Of a stretch of 64,000 bases of DNA, positions 44,972-53,846 are shown one piece after another. The stretch covers positions 7,373,005 through 7,437,004 of the forward strand of contig NZ_CP036348.1 of NCBI RefSeq assembly GCF_007753095.1, read 5' to 3'. The stretch's first letter is position 1. Every line of letters begins with the position of its first letter. This DNA comes from Rosistilla carotiformis. GTDB taxonomy: Bacteria > Planctomycetota > Planctomycetia > Pirellulales > Pirellulaceae. A program made the position numbers and the translations under genes. The notes below the pieces were generated by a model that saw nothing but the letters and a program-made list of their open reading frames with translations, was not told the DNA's origin and did no database searches.

Positions 44972-45940
44972 CTATCGCGCGTTGCCGGATGTCTCGAGTT
45001 CAATCTTCTCCGGAACATCGTCCATTCCCCAGTATCGATGCTCGATTCCGGTCTCATGCACCGTCACGATGCGAAAGCCCGACGGGTCCTTCCCTAGCGG
45101 ACGGCCGACGGGACCGGTGGTGATCATTTCCATCGATCCGGCGGTGCCGTAGGCGTTGCGGTGGTAGTGTCCGGCAAAGACCGCGCGGACATCGGCCTGC
45201 TTCAGCTGGGCCAGCAAAGGCGTTCGCCGCTGCAGCGGAATGTTGAAGTATTGATCGGGCTCATCCTCTTCCGCCAGAAACAGCGGATGATGTTGAAACA
45301 TCAGGATGTGTTTCGCCTCTGCCGCGTTCGCTTCTTGCAGTTGTTGCTGGAGCCACGTTTGCTGAGCGGCCAAGACCTCGGGGGCCCCTTCGGGATCTTT
45401 GAGGACGCTGGAGTTGAGGACGATGTTGCAGACGCCGCCGACCCAAAACGAAAAATAGTCGTCACCAAAGTTTTCCTTGTAACGGGCGATCGATTCAGCA
45501 GTAGGTCGGTTGCCGACGTCGTGATTCCCACACACACAGACCAACGGGATCTCCGCATCGACTTCGGAAAAGTCGCGATGGTACTGCGCGACTTGTTCGC
45601 GATAACGCGGATGCTCTGGCGTCGCATTTGTCAGATCGCCACAGACGATCACAAACCGCGGCCGCAGGCGGTTGATATGCTCGACCGCCCGGCGCACCAG
45701 ATCGACTTCTTGATCGAACCCCTTGTTGCCACTGAAGAAGCCGTACTGCGTATCGGCCATTTGCATGAAGAAGAAGGGCCGCTGCCACGTCTGTTCGTGC
45801 TGGCGGTCGAAGGCCTTAAACGTTCGATCGGCCGCCTGTTGGAAGCGGGCATTGGGGACACCGGCTGGTTCCTGTGCCGAGCAGAGACTCGTCAACGATG
45901 AAACTAGCCACAGGATCAAGATAGGAAACTTGGATTGCAT
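44972..45940 (-). CDS. Exported calcineurin-like metallophosphoesterase
   Basis: The 322-residue protein has a signal peptide (FPILILWLVSSLTSLCSAQ) and the metallophosphoesterase motifs in order: FMQMADTQYGFF, VIVCGDLTNAT (GD), VCVCGNHDVGN (GNHD), LMFQHHPLF and FAGHYHRNAYG (GHxH). Two metal ions and phosphoester hydrolysis are expected from the family. It resembles the CPPED1 group. Export suggests action in the periplasm or at the surface. The substrate is not known. Confidence 0.88.
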   Translation of the reverse strand: MQSKFPILILWLVSSLTSLCSAQEPAGVPNARFQQAADRTFKAFDRQHEQTWQRPFFFMQMADTQYGFFSGNKGFDQEVDLVRRAVEHINRLRPRFVIVCGDLTNATPEHPRYREQVAQYHRDFSEVDAEIPLVCVCGNHDVGNRPTAESIARYKENFGDDYFSFWVGGVCNIVLNSSVLKDPEGAPEVLAAQQTWLQQQLQEANAAEAKHILMFQHHPLFLAEEDEPDQYFNIPLQRRTPLLAQLKQADVRAVFAGHYHRNAYGTAGSMEMITTGPVGRPLGKDPSGFRIVTVHETGIEHRYWGMDDVPEKIELETSGNAR

Positions 45941-46170
45941 TGCATTTCATCGGGTGAATGGGAGGCTCGGAAGCAGGCCAAGCGTCGCGTCCATTCGCCG
46001 CCGAGCTACAAACGCCCAACCCAAATTCGGCGACCTAGCCAAGTGAAGTGGCTTGCGACCGCACCCGCAACGCTTTGCCGGCTGGCGTTTTACGCCAACG
46101 GGTTGCCGATTCTACGGCAACGTTCCCACATGGGCAAACCGTTCCCGGATCCTCTTCCATACCCGACCGA

Positions 46171-46812
46171 TCAATCCCCAACCAGCTCTGGAAAAACCTC
46201 TTCGTCGAGGTTCATGCGTTTGACCAGAGTACGAACCCGCACCAGAAAGTCGCTCTTGTAATTAGCGACTTGTTGTTCGTTGAGATTCAATTCCTCGGCG
46301 ACTTGTTTGTTGCCGACGCCGCGGACAAACAGTAGTTCCAGACATCGCAGCTTCTTCCAATCGCCGCGTTGTTTCCAATGTTTGATTTGCGATTCGAGAG
46401 CCTCCCGAACCGCTGTCTCCTCCAGATTCCGCCGCTCGCCGCTGCGGGCGATCGAGCTGGCCGGGCGAGCGGTCCCGGCGAGATCCCACGATCCCTGCGA
46501 TCCGGTGGCGGAGAAGGAGATCGCCGGTCGACGCCCCTCGCGACGCAAGTGGTCGGTCAATTTGTAGGCGCAGATCGAAAACAGATAACTCTCCAACGGC
46601 CGCGCCCCGTCGTAGTTCGGCAGGCTGGTCAGGAAGCCGATAAAGGCTTCCTGCACGATGTCTTCGCTGGCCGCCCGGTTCCGGATCCGACTCTCCGCAA
46701 ACGCCAACAACCGGCCTTCGTAGCGATCGATCAGATCCTCCCACGCCCGCTGGTCTCCCTCGCGAATGCGACTCACGAGCAGCGAATTGGCTTGGGTTTC
46801 GGACATCATCAA
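46171..46812 (-). CDS. Sigma-70 family RNA polymerase sigma factor
   Basis: The 213-residue protein is a two-domain sigma factor. Region 2 spans about residues 10-95: SRIREGDQRAWEDLIDRYEGRLLAFAESRI, then EDIVQEAFIGFLTSLPNY and YLFSICAYKLTDHLRRE. A Ser/Gly/Arg-rich linker follows. Region 4 is at the end (LELLFVRGVGNKQVAEELNLNEQQVANYKSDFLVRVR). The helix-turn-helix is intact. It closes a minus-strand operon with a Ser/Thr kinase and FHA protein, so kinase signalling may control it. The target promoters are unknown. Confidence 0.88.
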   Translation of the reverse strand: MMMSETQANSLLVSRIREGDQRAWEDLIDRYEGRLLAFAESRIRNRAASEDIVQEAFIGFLTSLPNYDGARPLESYLFSICAYKLTDHLRREGRRPAISFSATGSQGSWDLAGTARPASSIARSGERRNLEETAVREALESQIKHWKQRGDWKKLRCLELLFVRGVGNKQVAEELNLNEQQVANYKSDFLVRVRTLVKRMNLDEEVFPELVGD

Positions 46813-46891
46813 ACTTAGGTTTTAGGATCGAAGGAAGAGTAGGGCGTTGCGGCGAATCGTTCGACAATCGCGATGCCGTGCGGCGACGGTT

Positions 46892-47632
46892 TTATGCCAA
46901 CGCGGTTTTGTCGTCGTGTCCTACTTTGGACCGCGGCGAGATCGATTTTAGCAGCACCGTCAGTCCCGACAGCCCCACCAAAGCCAAGGCAGCCAACACG
47001 CCGAGCCCTTTCAAACGTTGGCCAACTTCCAAAGCCTGCCATTGTTGCGTGATCTCGGAATGGAAGTCGTCGTCCAAAACCAGGACGCTCGCGTGTTGGA
47101 ACATCTCGCCGGTGCTGGTCGTCAGTTTGCCGTTGTAGGTCCGATCGGGATCGACCAGCCCCGACGCGATCTGTTCGGCCGGCACGGCGATCTTTTCGCC
47201 CGCTCCGGGAAAACCGAGGGCTTGATCGATGTAAGCGATCAACGCGATCTTCTGCTGTTGCAGCAGGCTCTCGCGACTCGAATCGGCCGACAAACTAGGA
47301 ACCGATTGGACGACCAGTTCAGCCCAGTCGTCGCCGATCTTATCGGGTTGATCGACCCACATCGGTCGGTCTTCGGGATAGATCGGGTAATCGAGCGGAG
47401 CGGTGGAGAGTTCGTGAGGCTGCGAATCGTCTTCGCTCGGCTCCGGCTTCGATTCTGACTTTGCCTCTTGCTTTGAATCCGATTTCTCATCGGCCGCCAC
47501 TTCGACTTTCGACAGCTCCTTCGGCTCGTCCACTTCGTCGGCGATGCCGCTCGACGCGACGCCCATGACAAAGCCAAACATCGTTGCCAACAGCAGGGCG
47601 AGGTAGGGCGATTTCGTTTTTGATATCCACAT
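46892..47632 (-). CDS. Membrane-anchored acidic hypothetical protein
   Basis: I do not recognise a family. The 246-residue product has an N-terminal hydrophobic segment (SPYLALLLATMFGFVMGVASSG) and a low-complexity charged stretch of about 45 residues. A folded middle follows (PEDRPMWVDQPDKIGDDWAELVVQSVPSL). A C-terminal membrane helix comes near residues 218-240 (GLGVLAALALVGLSGLTVLL). The gene lies between the Ser/Thr kinase and the sigma factor. A membrane protein next to a sigma factor could be a regulator of it, but I see no anti-sigma signature. The start at 47632 follows the kinase stop by 82 bp. Confidence 0.6.
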   Translation of the reverse strand: MWISKTKSPYLALLLATMFGFVMGVASSGIADEVDEPKELSKVEVAADEKSDSKQEAKSESKPEPSEDDSQPHELSTAPLDYPIYPEDRPMWVDQPDKIGDDWAELVVQSVPSLSADSSRESLLQQQKIALIAYIDQALGFPGAGEKIAVPAEQIASGLVDPDRTYNGKLTTSTGEMFQHASVLVLDDDFHSEITQQWQALEVGQRLKGLGVLAALALVGLSGLTVLLKSISPRSKVGHDDKTALA

Positions 47633-47714
47633 GGCTCTTTGAGCTCCTGACGTTTTTTCAATCACAACACCGATCGAAGACGACGATTCACGAAGGGACG
47701 TGAAGCGGTTGCCA

Positions 47715-49844
47715 TCACGCACCGTGAACCCGCGCGATTCGGTGGGCGGGGTTTTTCCAAACCGCTGCCATCTGGATGGCGATCACCATCGCGGCGGCGG
47801 TCAGCATGCCCCAAGGTTGTGGCACAGGGATCACTTGGTTGACCAACCAGGCGACAACGACAACGACCGCGATCGACCAGATACTCATCCGGCGAACTCG
47901 CAGCGGATCGGCCGCTCGCCACCAGCGAGCCAGGAAAAAGATCGCTGCGAAGTGAGCCATCATCGCTGGCAACAGGATCTCACCCGACCCGGAATACATG
48001 TGACGAGGCAGATCCAGCGCGACGCGATCCAGATCGAATCCCGAATCCATCGGGATCATCAACCCGCGTCCCAAGCCATACGCGATCGCGCCAACCACAG
48101 CTCCCACGCCCAATTGAACGATGCGTCGCGGCAGCCCTTCGGCTTCGTCGCTCTCCCAGGCTTTGCCCAAGCCCAGCATCAACCAAGCGCCGGCAAGCGC
48201 CGTCGCGGAACCCCAAGCAAAAGGAGCGATCGCACGGGCTCCGCCATCTCCTTCGGCGATGCCAAACATCGTCGCCACCCAGCCCAAAACACCCAGCACG
48301 ATCAAGGCGGTTGCCCAGGATTCGGTCAGTTCCGCGGCGCGGGTGCGAAGTGATTTGTCAGCCAATTCGCGGCGGGCCATCATCCGCCACTGCTGCCGCG
48401 TCGGCGTCATCTGCTGTCGCCGCTGGGCGTTGACAGCTGCCGCATGCGCCGCGGCATAACTGGGCTGTCGTTGATTAGTTAAGACCATCGTGCGAATCAC
48501 GTAATACGGAATGTAGAGCATCGCCAACAGCGACAGCATTGGCAGCAACCAGGCGGAGTTCATCAACAGGATCACCACCGCAACGACGACAACGATCAAG
48601 CGTCCCAACGGGTTGGCACTGCGATCGTGCCACCAATGATTCAGATCGTGAGCACTCTTGTGCACGGCAAAGGCAAGCGGTTCACTCGGCGCCTTCTTCG
48701 CGTTATGGACCGGCCCAGAGTTCATCGCCGGTCCGGCAGCGTGGTTCCATGGATTGTTTTGTTGTGCGTAGTGAGGCGTCGCCGGATCGGAAACCAATTC
48801 GGCGAGGATCGGCCGCGCGTGGGCATCGGGATCGAGTTGGGCGAGCCCATGTTTATCGAGCAACATCCCCAGCGGTTCCAACAGCTCGGCGACGCTCTTC
48901 TGCCGCGCATCGGGATTCTTTTGCAACGCTTTGGCGATCACGCCGCGGAAGGGCGGTTCGACCTGCGACAGATCGGGATCGCTGGTCAGGTGCTTCATGA
49001 TGATCTCGTGAGACGATTCGCCATTGAAGGGAACGTCTCCGGTCAACAGTTCGAACAAGATGATCCCAAGGGCGTAGATGTCGATCTCTTTGCCATACTC
49101 TCCGCGGCCGATCTCCGGTGCCATGTAGTGGAACGTGCCGACGCTTTCGGTGTTGCCACCGCGGCGCGAACAGGAGATGAACTTGCTGAGTCCATAGTCG
49201 CCGATCTTGAAAATCCCTTCGTCGTCGAAGATGTTCCCCGGTTTCAGATCGCGGTGCACGATCCCATGGTCGTGCAGGTAAGCGACGCCGGCGGCGAGAT
49301 CGCCGAACCAACGCAGGGCTTGTTCGCGAGGGAGCCCTTGGCGGTGGCGATCGAGTTCGTCGCGAAGGGTCGCACCGGCGACGTACTCCATCAAGATCCA
49401 AGCCTGATCGTTGTCGTCGTACTTCACGTCGTACAGCGCGACCAGATTGGGATGCTTCAGATTCATGCAGTGACCGACGCCACGCAGCTCGATATCGAGG
49501 TTGCGTTGGACCCTCTTCAAAGCGACTTCTTTGCCCGCACCGCTGACAGCGAAATAGACCTCACCAAATCCGCCTACACCGATCCCACGCTTGATCGTGT
49601 ATCCCTTTAAGGGTTGGTCGCCGGTGGCGTAGGTGAATTTCATCGTTGAACCTGTTTTCCGCAAATCCTCGTCGGCCAGCGGATTGGGAGCATATCGCGT
49701 CGATTCTATTTTATCTGCTAATGCGGGCATCGCGTTAAGTTCCTTATCGGACAGCGTCGTTGCAGCACCGATGTGCGCCGAGCCATCGGAAGTTGGGTCC
49801 GAGTTAACAGGCCGGATCGATTCGCGTTTAGGGCGCCAAAACAT
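47715..49844 (-). CDS. Membrane Ser/Thr protein kinase
   Basis: The 709-residue protein has a kinase domain at about residues 78-345. The glycine loop is GIGVGGFGEVYFA, and the ATP-binding lysine is in EVALKRV. The catalytic loop is HRDLKPGNI. The metal motif reads DYG rather than the usual DFG (KIGDYGLS), and the APE motif is MAPEIGRG. The second half has about six to eight membrane segments, for example LIVVVVAVVILLMNSAWLLPML and MSIWSIAVVVVVAWLVNQV. The catalytic residues are complete, so it should be active. A 66-residue N-terminal extension precedes the usual MKFTYATG start and is kept because it leaves only 26 bp to the FHA gene. Confidence 0.88.
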   Translation of the reverse strand: MFWRPKRESIRPVNSDPTSDGSAHIGAATTLSDKELNAMPALADKIESTRYAPNPLADEDLRKTGSTMKFTYATGDQPLKGYTIKRGIGVGGFGEVYFAVSGAGKEVALKRVQRNLDIELRGVGHCMNLKHPNLVALYDVKYDDNDQAWILMEYVAGATLRDELDRHRQGLPREQALRWFGDLAAGVAYLHDHGIVHRDLKPGNIFDDEGIFKIGDYGLSKFISCSRRGGNTESVGTFHYMAPEIGRGEYGKEIDIYALGIILFELLTGDVPFNGESSHEIIMKHLTSDPDLSQVEPPFRGVIAKALQKNPDARQKSVAELLEPLGMLLDKHGLAQLDPDAHARPILAELVSDPATPHYAQQNNPWNHAAGPAMNSGPVHNAKKAPSEPLAFAVHKSAHDLNHWWHDRSANPLGRLIVVVVAVVILLMNSAWLLPMLSLLAMLYIPYYVIRTMVLTNQRQPSYAAAHAAAVNAQRRQQMTPTRQQWRMMARRELADKSLRTRAAELTESWATALIVLGVLGWVATMFGIAEGDGGARAIAPFAWGSATALAGAWLMLGLGKAWESDEAEGLPRRIVQLGVGAVVGAIAYGLGRGLMIPMDSGFDLDRVALDLPRHMYSGSGEILLPAMMAHFAAIFFLARWWRAADPLRVRRMSIWSIAVVVVVAWLVNQVIPVPQPWGMLTAAAMVIAIQMAAVWKNPAHRIARVHGA

Positions 49845-49870
49845 TCAAATCGTCTCGTTTTTCGTGCTTT

Positions 49871-50611
49871 TCATAACCGCTCCATCGACATCGCCAACGT
49901 TTCTCCAACGATCCGACAGTCCGGACTCAATACCGCCGTCTGCCCGATCTGCGTCCCATCGACGACCAGCGGTTCCTCGCTGCGGATCCGCCAATCGTCT
50001 CCCGAGACAAACAGGATCACGTCGCTGGTCCAATGCGAACATTGGATATGAGCCCCTTGAGAGGGCCCGATCACGCAAGTGTCGGCCAGCAGAATCACTC
50101 CGTCGGCACGGGGCTGCGTGCGATGACGGCTGACCAAATTCAATCGCGCCGAAGAACTCAGCGGATGCGTTTTTTGAAACTCGAACTGGACGACGCTCCC
50201 CAGTTGAAACCGATCGCCGGTTCGCAGCAGGGTAGGGCGGTCAAGCGGTTCGCCTTGCAGACGCGTTGAGGCCAGCGGTTGCAACACGTAATCGCTCCCC
50301 TGTCGGCGAACGGCCGCTGCCCGCCGCGAGAGGTCGCCTTGGACATTGATCTCGACCGACGAACCCGCTCCCGGACCACCGATCAACCACTCGTCGCCGG
50401 CGACGATCAAGAAGCCACCCACACCATCGATCCACAGCATCCGCGCGTTCTTGCTATCGCTGCCGCGGTCGCTTTGCGATCGGTCGTGCGGTCGATCTTC
50501 CACCACGCTGTTCACCTCGATTGTCGAACCAGCTAAATATTCGTTGTTCCACGACGGCAGCCCGGTTGGATTAACAACCGGGCCACAGGTCATCGATTGA
50601 CTTTCACCCAC
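49871..50611 (-). CDS. FHA-like (SMAD/FHA) domain protein
   Basis: The 246-residue protein has two beta-rich halves that look like FHA folds, which bind phosphothreonine. The first is GGFLIVAGDEWLIGGPGAGSSVEINVQGDLSRRAAAV with TLLRTGDRFQLGSVVQFEFQ. The second is GVILLADTCVIGPSQGAHIQCSHWTSDVILFVSGDDWRI. In the first half the pattern around LIGGPGAGSSVEI and DLSRRAAAV parallels the FHA G-R-x-x-x-x-D and S-x-x-H regions, though the histidine is replaced. The gene directly precedes the Ser/Thr kinase and is a natural phosphopeptide partner. The function is inferred from domain type and context. Confidence 0.68.
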   Translation of the reverse strand: MGESQSMTCGPVVNPTGLPSWNNEYLAGSTIEVNSVVEDRPHDRSQSDRGSDSKNARMLWIDGVGGFLIVAGDEWLIGGPGAGSSVEINVQGDLSRRAAAVRRQGSDYVLQPLASTRLQGEPLDRPTLLRTGDRFQLGSVVQFEFQKTHPLSSSARLNLVSRHRTQPRADGVILLADTCVIGPSQGAHIQCSHWTSDVILFVSGDDWRIRSEEPLVVDGTQIGQTAVLSPDCRIVGETLAMSMERL

Positions 50612-50617
50612 CGTCGA

Positions 50618-51430
50618 TCAGTCGATCTGAATCATCGCAACCGAGTCTTCCGCGGTCGGTTGGTCGCCGTTGAAGTAGGTCGAGACCTGATTCAAGATGT
50701 CTTCGTCCGATTCCTCGGTCAACTCGATCGTACCGTAATACTGATTGTCGACAGCCAACAGCTCTTCGTCGACTTCGATCCGCGTGCGGATGCTATCGAT
50801 CAGATCGCGGGTTCGCGACAGATGGCTATCGTCCAGGTTCAGCGAGCTGGCAGCGTGTGCAACTTGGTTGGCTGCGTATTGAGCCTGCAAGTTTTCGACT
50901 TCGACTTCCAACTGACGCTTGGCCGACAACATCTCATCCATCCGGTCCTTGGCCGCTTGCAGCGTCTTCTCACGGGCGGTGAGCATCTGTTGCAGCTTGT
51001 CCACGGTTGCCTTCTGAGTCTTGAATCGGTTGAAGCGACCGGCCAGATCGTCTTTCACTTGGTCGGCACTATAAGTTCGCTTGGCGTAAACGAACCGCGT
51101 GTCGCCACTTTGCAGGTCGGCGGTCAAACGCATGATGTCGCGTTCGGCCGAAGCCAACATGTCGGCCTTCGAATCGATCTGCTTTTGAAGTTTTGCGACG
51201 TGGATTTTTTCCGACGCGATCAACTTCATGTTCTTGGCGATCTCCGGCTGCAGGTCGTCGATCATCTGACGGGCACGATCGATTTCCACGTTTACCGGGA
51301 CGACATCTTTGACCGCATCGCGAGCGTAACCGAACCCGGTCTTAATATAGCTCGACATTCCGGTCCCAAAAACGAGCCCAGAAAGCAACAGGGCCAGGCT
51401 ACCGCCAACTAGGGTTTTCTTAATCATCAC
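50618..51430 (-). CDS. Exported or membrane-anchored coiled-coil protein
   Basis: The 270-residue protein has an N-terminal hydrophobic segment (TLVGGSLALLLSGLVFGTGM). From residue 45 to 215 it is nearly all coiled-coil helix, for example MLTAREKTLQAAKDRMDEMLSAKRQLEVEVENLQAQYAANQ. The acidic tail ends NGDQPTAEDSVAMIQID. I do not recognise a family. It leads the signalling operon with 6 bp to the FHA gene, and could sense envelope state for the kinase. That link is inference. Confidence 0.65.
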   Translation of the reverse strand: MMIKKTLVGGSLALLLSGLVFGTGMSSYIKTGFGYARDAVKDVVPVNVEIDRARQMIDDLQPEIAKNMKLIASEKIHVAKLQKQIDSKADMLASAERDIMRLTADLQSGDTRFVYAKRTYSADQVKDDLAGRFNRFKTQKATVDKLQQMLTAREKTLQAAKDRMDEMLSAKRQLEVEVENLQAQYAANQVAHAASSLNLDDSHLSRTRDLIDSIRTRIEVDEELLAVDNQYYGTIELTEESDEDILNQVSTYFNGDQPTAEDSVAMIQID

Positions 51431-51945
51431 ACTTACTCTCTATCTAAATTTGACTTTGCATTCCCTGAATTCTTGCGACCCCACCAAGGATCCATGTTCC
51501 ATTCATCCAGTAGTTCGCCGCCGCGGCGGGGATCTTGGTGAAGGGAACCGAAAATTTTTCCAGGTCGGAACAATTGCCCGTCCTTCCAAGGGAAAAGCCT
51601 GATTTGACGCAGAGTTCTTTTGGTTTGCTGAGCGAACTCGATTAAGTTCGGGAAAGGAGAGGGAACCCTGGCACGCCGGAAGCCGTATTAAAGAGACAAT
51701 GCTGCCTTTTTGAGACGTTTGCGTCCTAAAAAAGCAGCGCGGCGAAACGCGTCAGAAAATAGGCAAGTTGACTTAACTTGGCAGAGCAAAAGGAGTTAAG
51801 CGTTCTCAGCAAGAATGGCCATGTCGCCGTGGCACGTTGATTGCTCCGAACCTTTATTCAGAAGAATCGGTCTTAATTGGCATCGACCGCAACCGCGGCT
51901 ATGCCGATAAACGATACTAGGGACTGTCGAACCGGGAGACGAATT
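51431..51945. promoter_or_regulatory. Divergent spacer before the signalling operon and small gene
   Basis: This 515-bp stretch lies between divergent starts. It contains a nested hairpin at 51701-51738 and an interrupted palindrome CAAGTT-GACTT-AACTTG at 51764-51780 that could bind a dimeric regulator. The left part, in the leader of the coiled-coil gene, has a further possible CACCAAG/CTTGGTG pairing. No coding frame was accepted. Confidence 0.35.
51701..51738. repeat. Nested stem-loop
   Basis: GCTGC-x-TTTTT (51701-51711) pairs with AAAAA-x-GCAGC (51728-51738), and inside it GACG pairs with CGTC around a TTTG loop. The A/T-rich middle lets it form on either strand. It may end or attenuate a transcript from either divergent gene, or it may be a small repeat. 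Confidence 0.45.
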
Positions 51946-52155
51946 ATGTCGCCAATCTATTCCAATCCGAAAAACGGAACCGCCACCTCGCTCCCCATCG
52001 AAGCGACTTGGGCGGAGCTTTCCGAGCGGACAGACAAAGCCGATACCAGCGCTTTGGCTCAATGGATCGAGGCAGATCTCGAGCGTATCGAAAATCAGTT
52101 GAGCGATTTCATTACGCCCAACACGCTGAAGAAGTCCTTGCGCAGCGGCCGCTAA
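51946..52155 (+). CDS. Small hypothetical protein, 69 residues
   Basis: The ATG at 51946 has GGGAGA about 8 nt upstream. The product begins MSPIYSNPKNGTATSLPI and continues as an amphipathic helix pair (ATWAELSERTDKADTSALAQWIEADLERIENQLSDFITPNTL). There is no signal peptide or membrane segment. I do not know a family. The gene stands between two divergent or convergent operons and is short enough to be missed by automatic annotation. The regular helix pattern and clear start support it as real. Confidence 0.6.
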   Translation: MSPIYSNPKNGTATSLPIEATWAELSERTDKADTSALAQWIEADLERIENQLSDFITPNTLKKSLRSGR

Positions 52156-52215
52156 CGACGATTGAAGCACTTGCGGCGGGCGACACCGCCCACCGCGATC
52201 GATCGTTCTTTGGGC

Positions 52216-53499
52216 TTAAGCTTCGAACTTGCCCAAGCAGAGGGTCACGTTCTGACCGCCGAAACCGAAGCTGTTGTTCAACGCATATTTCACTTTGGCC
52301 TGCCGCGCTTCGTTGGGCACATAATCCAGATCGCAAAGCGGATCGGGATTTTCATAATTGATCGTCGGTGGCAGCACGCTGTCGCGAATCGCTAGCAAAC
52401 AGACGATCATCTCGGTCACGCCCGCTGCGGCAATCAAGTGCCCCATCATGCTCTTGGTACTGCTGACCGGCGTCTTGTAGGCGTTGTCGCCAAAGACCTG
52501 CTTGCATGCTAGCGTTTCGACCTTGTCGTTGACGGTCGTGCTCGTTCCGTGAGCATTGACGTAATCGATCTCCTCGGGATTCAACCCCGCATCGCTGATC
52601 GCCATCCGCATGCTGGCAATTCCACCGTGGCCATCGGGTGGAATGTCGGTGATCCGGAACGCATCGGCGGTCGTTCCGTAACCGAGGATCTCACCGTAGA
52701 TCGGGGCTCCACGGCGACGGGCGTGTTCGAGTTCTTCGAGCACTACCATTCCCGCCCCTTCGCCTAGCACAAACCCATCGCGACGGGCGTCAAACGGACG
52801 GCTGGCTGCGGTTGGGTTGGCGTTGTTTTCGCTGAGTGCCGTCAGCAGGTTAAAACCGGTGACGCCAAAGGGATGGATCATGCTGTGCGTGCCACCCGAA
52901 AGCATCACGTCGGCATCGCCGCGACGGATGATTTCGGTCGCTTCGCCGATCGCTTGGCTGCTGGCTGCACAAGCTGTCAGGCAGTTGTAGTTGGGGCCTT
53001 GCGCGTTGAACATCGCCGCCAGATGGGCCGCCGGCATGTTCGGTTCCTGTTCCAGTTCGACCAGCGGATTGAGGACTTCCAACCCCTTCTGTAGGAACTT
53101 GGCGATATCGTATTCGCCCCCCTCCATCGCGACCGACATCATGTCGGTGAAGGTGACAAAGTCTTGATTTCCTTCGCCGCTGCCCAAATAGACACCGAAG
53201 CGGTGAGGCGCGACGCCGGCATCCATGATTCCGCTTTCGCTGATCGCTTGCTTGGCGGCACCGGCGGCAAACTTGGTGTGCCGGCCGCGGTGCTTCCACA
53301 ATTCGGGATCCTCGCCGGTCTCGGTGATATCCCAACCCTTCACCTCCGCCGAGATTTGGGTCGGAAAACCTTTGGCGTTAAACAACGTCGTGTACCCGAC
53401 GCCGCTTTGACCCTCCTGCAAGCCCTTCCATACGGTGGTTGGATCATGTCCCATGGGGTTGATCATACCGATGCCAGTGACGACAACGCGTGGACGCAT
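52216..53499 (-). CDS. fabF: Beta-ketoacyl-ACP synthase II (FabF-like)
   Basis: This condensing enzyme extends acyl-ACP with malonyl-ACP in fatty-acid synthesis. The 427-residue protein has the thiolase-fold triad: Cys in NCLTACAASSQAIGEA, His in NAHGTSTTVND, and His in KSMMGHLIAAAGV. The start MRPRVVVTGIGMINPMGHDPTT is typical, and AAGG lies 8 nt before it, so the ATG at 53499 is preferred although the frame is open to 53931. It is last in the minus-strand order after the hotdog dehydratase. Because the locus lacks other fab genes, it may serve a special rather than bulk pathway. Confidence 0.88.
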   Translation of the reverse strand: MRPRVVVTGIGMINPMGHDPTTVWKGLQEGQSGVGYTTLFNAKGFPTQISAEVKGWDITETGEDPELWKHRGRHTKFAAGAAKQAISESGIMDAGVAPHRFGVYLGSGEGNQDFVTFTDMMSVAMEGGEYDIAKFLQKGLEVLNPLVELEQEPNMPAAHLAAMFNAQGPNYNCLTACAASSQAIGEATEIIRRGDADVMLSGGTHSMIHPFGVTGFNLLTALSENNANPTAASRPFDARRDGFVLGEGAGMVVLEELEHARRRGAPIYGEILGYGTTADAFRITDIPPDGHGGIASMRMAISDAGLNPEEIDYVNAHGTSTTVNDKVETLACKQVFGDNAYKTPVSSTKSMMGHLIAAAGVTEMIVCLLAIRDSVLPPTINYENPDPLCDLDYVPNEARQAKVKYALNNSFGFGGQNVTLCLGKFEA

Positions 53500-53846
53500 G
53501 GTGTTACCTTTGAAGATGCAAATATTTGGACGGATTGGATTTTTGATTTGCGATTCAGACAGCGTGCCGATCTTCGATAGGTCGAAGCGACGGGGATCGT
53601 CGTGACGGCTGTTCTGGAAGCTTTTGATCCAAAGCTGAAAACGTGAGTTTACCGGTTGGGAAAATCGCGAGACCGAAGTGCGAAACTTAAGCGTAGCCGA
53701 ACTTGCCGTCGATTGGTATTCGGGTTTCCCCTCGGATTCGAGCGATCTCGCCCGCTGGAGCCCGATCGTTTCGGGGCTCCGCGTGGCCGCAGGGACTACC
53801 AGTGATCGGACCTCTTCCGCCAGCCGGGTTAGATTCGCTGGCGGCT
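53500..53846. other. Spacer between dehydratase and FabF-like genes
   Basis: 347 bp without a gene of its own. It begins (minus direction) with the hairpin at 53817-53844 and ends with the AAGG ribosome-binding site of the ketosynthase. Because the two genes are separated this widely, the ketosynthase may have its own promoter here. Confidence 0.35.
53817..53844 (-). terminator. Hairpin after the dehydratase gene
   Basis: An 8-bp perfect GC-rich stem (53817-53824 with 53837-53844) around a 12-nt loop starts 3 bp past the stop of the hotdog dehydratase. No T-run follows on the minus strand, so it is a partial terminator or RNA-stability element. Confidence 0.45.
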
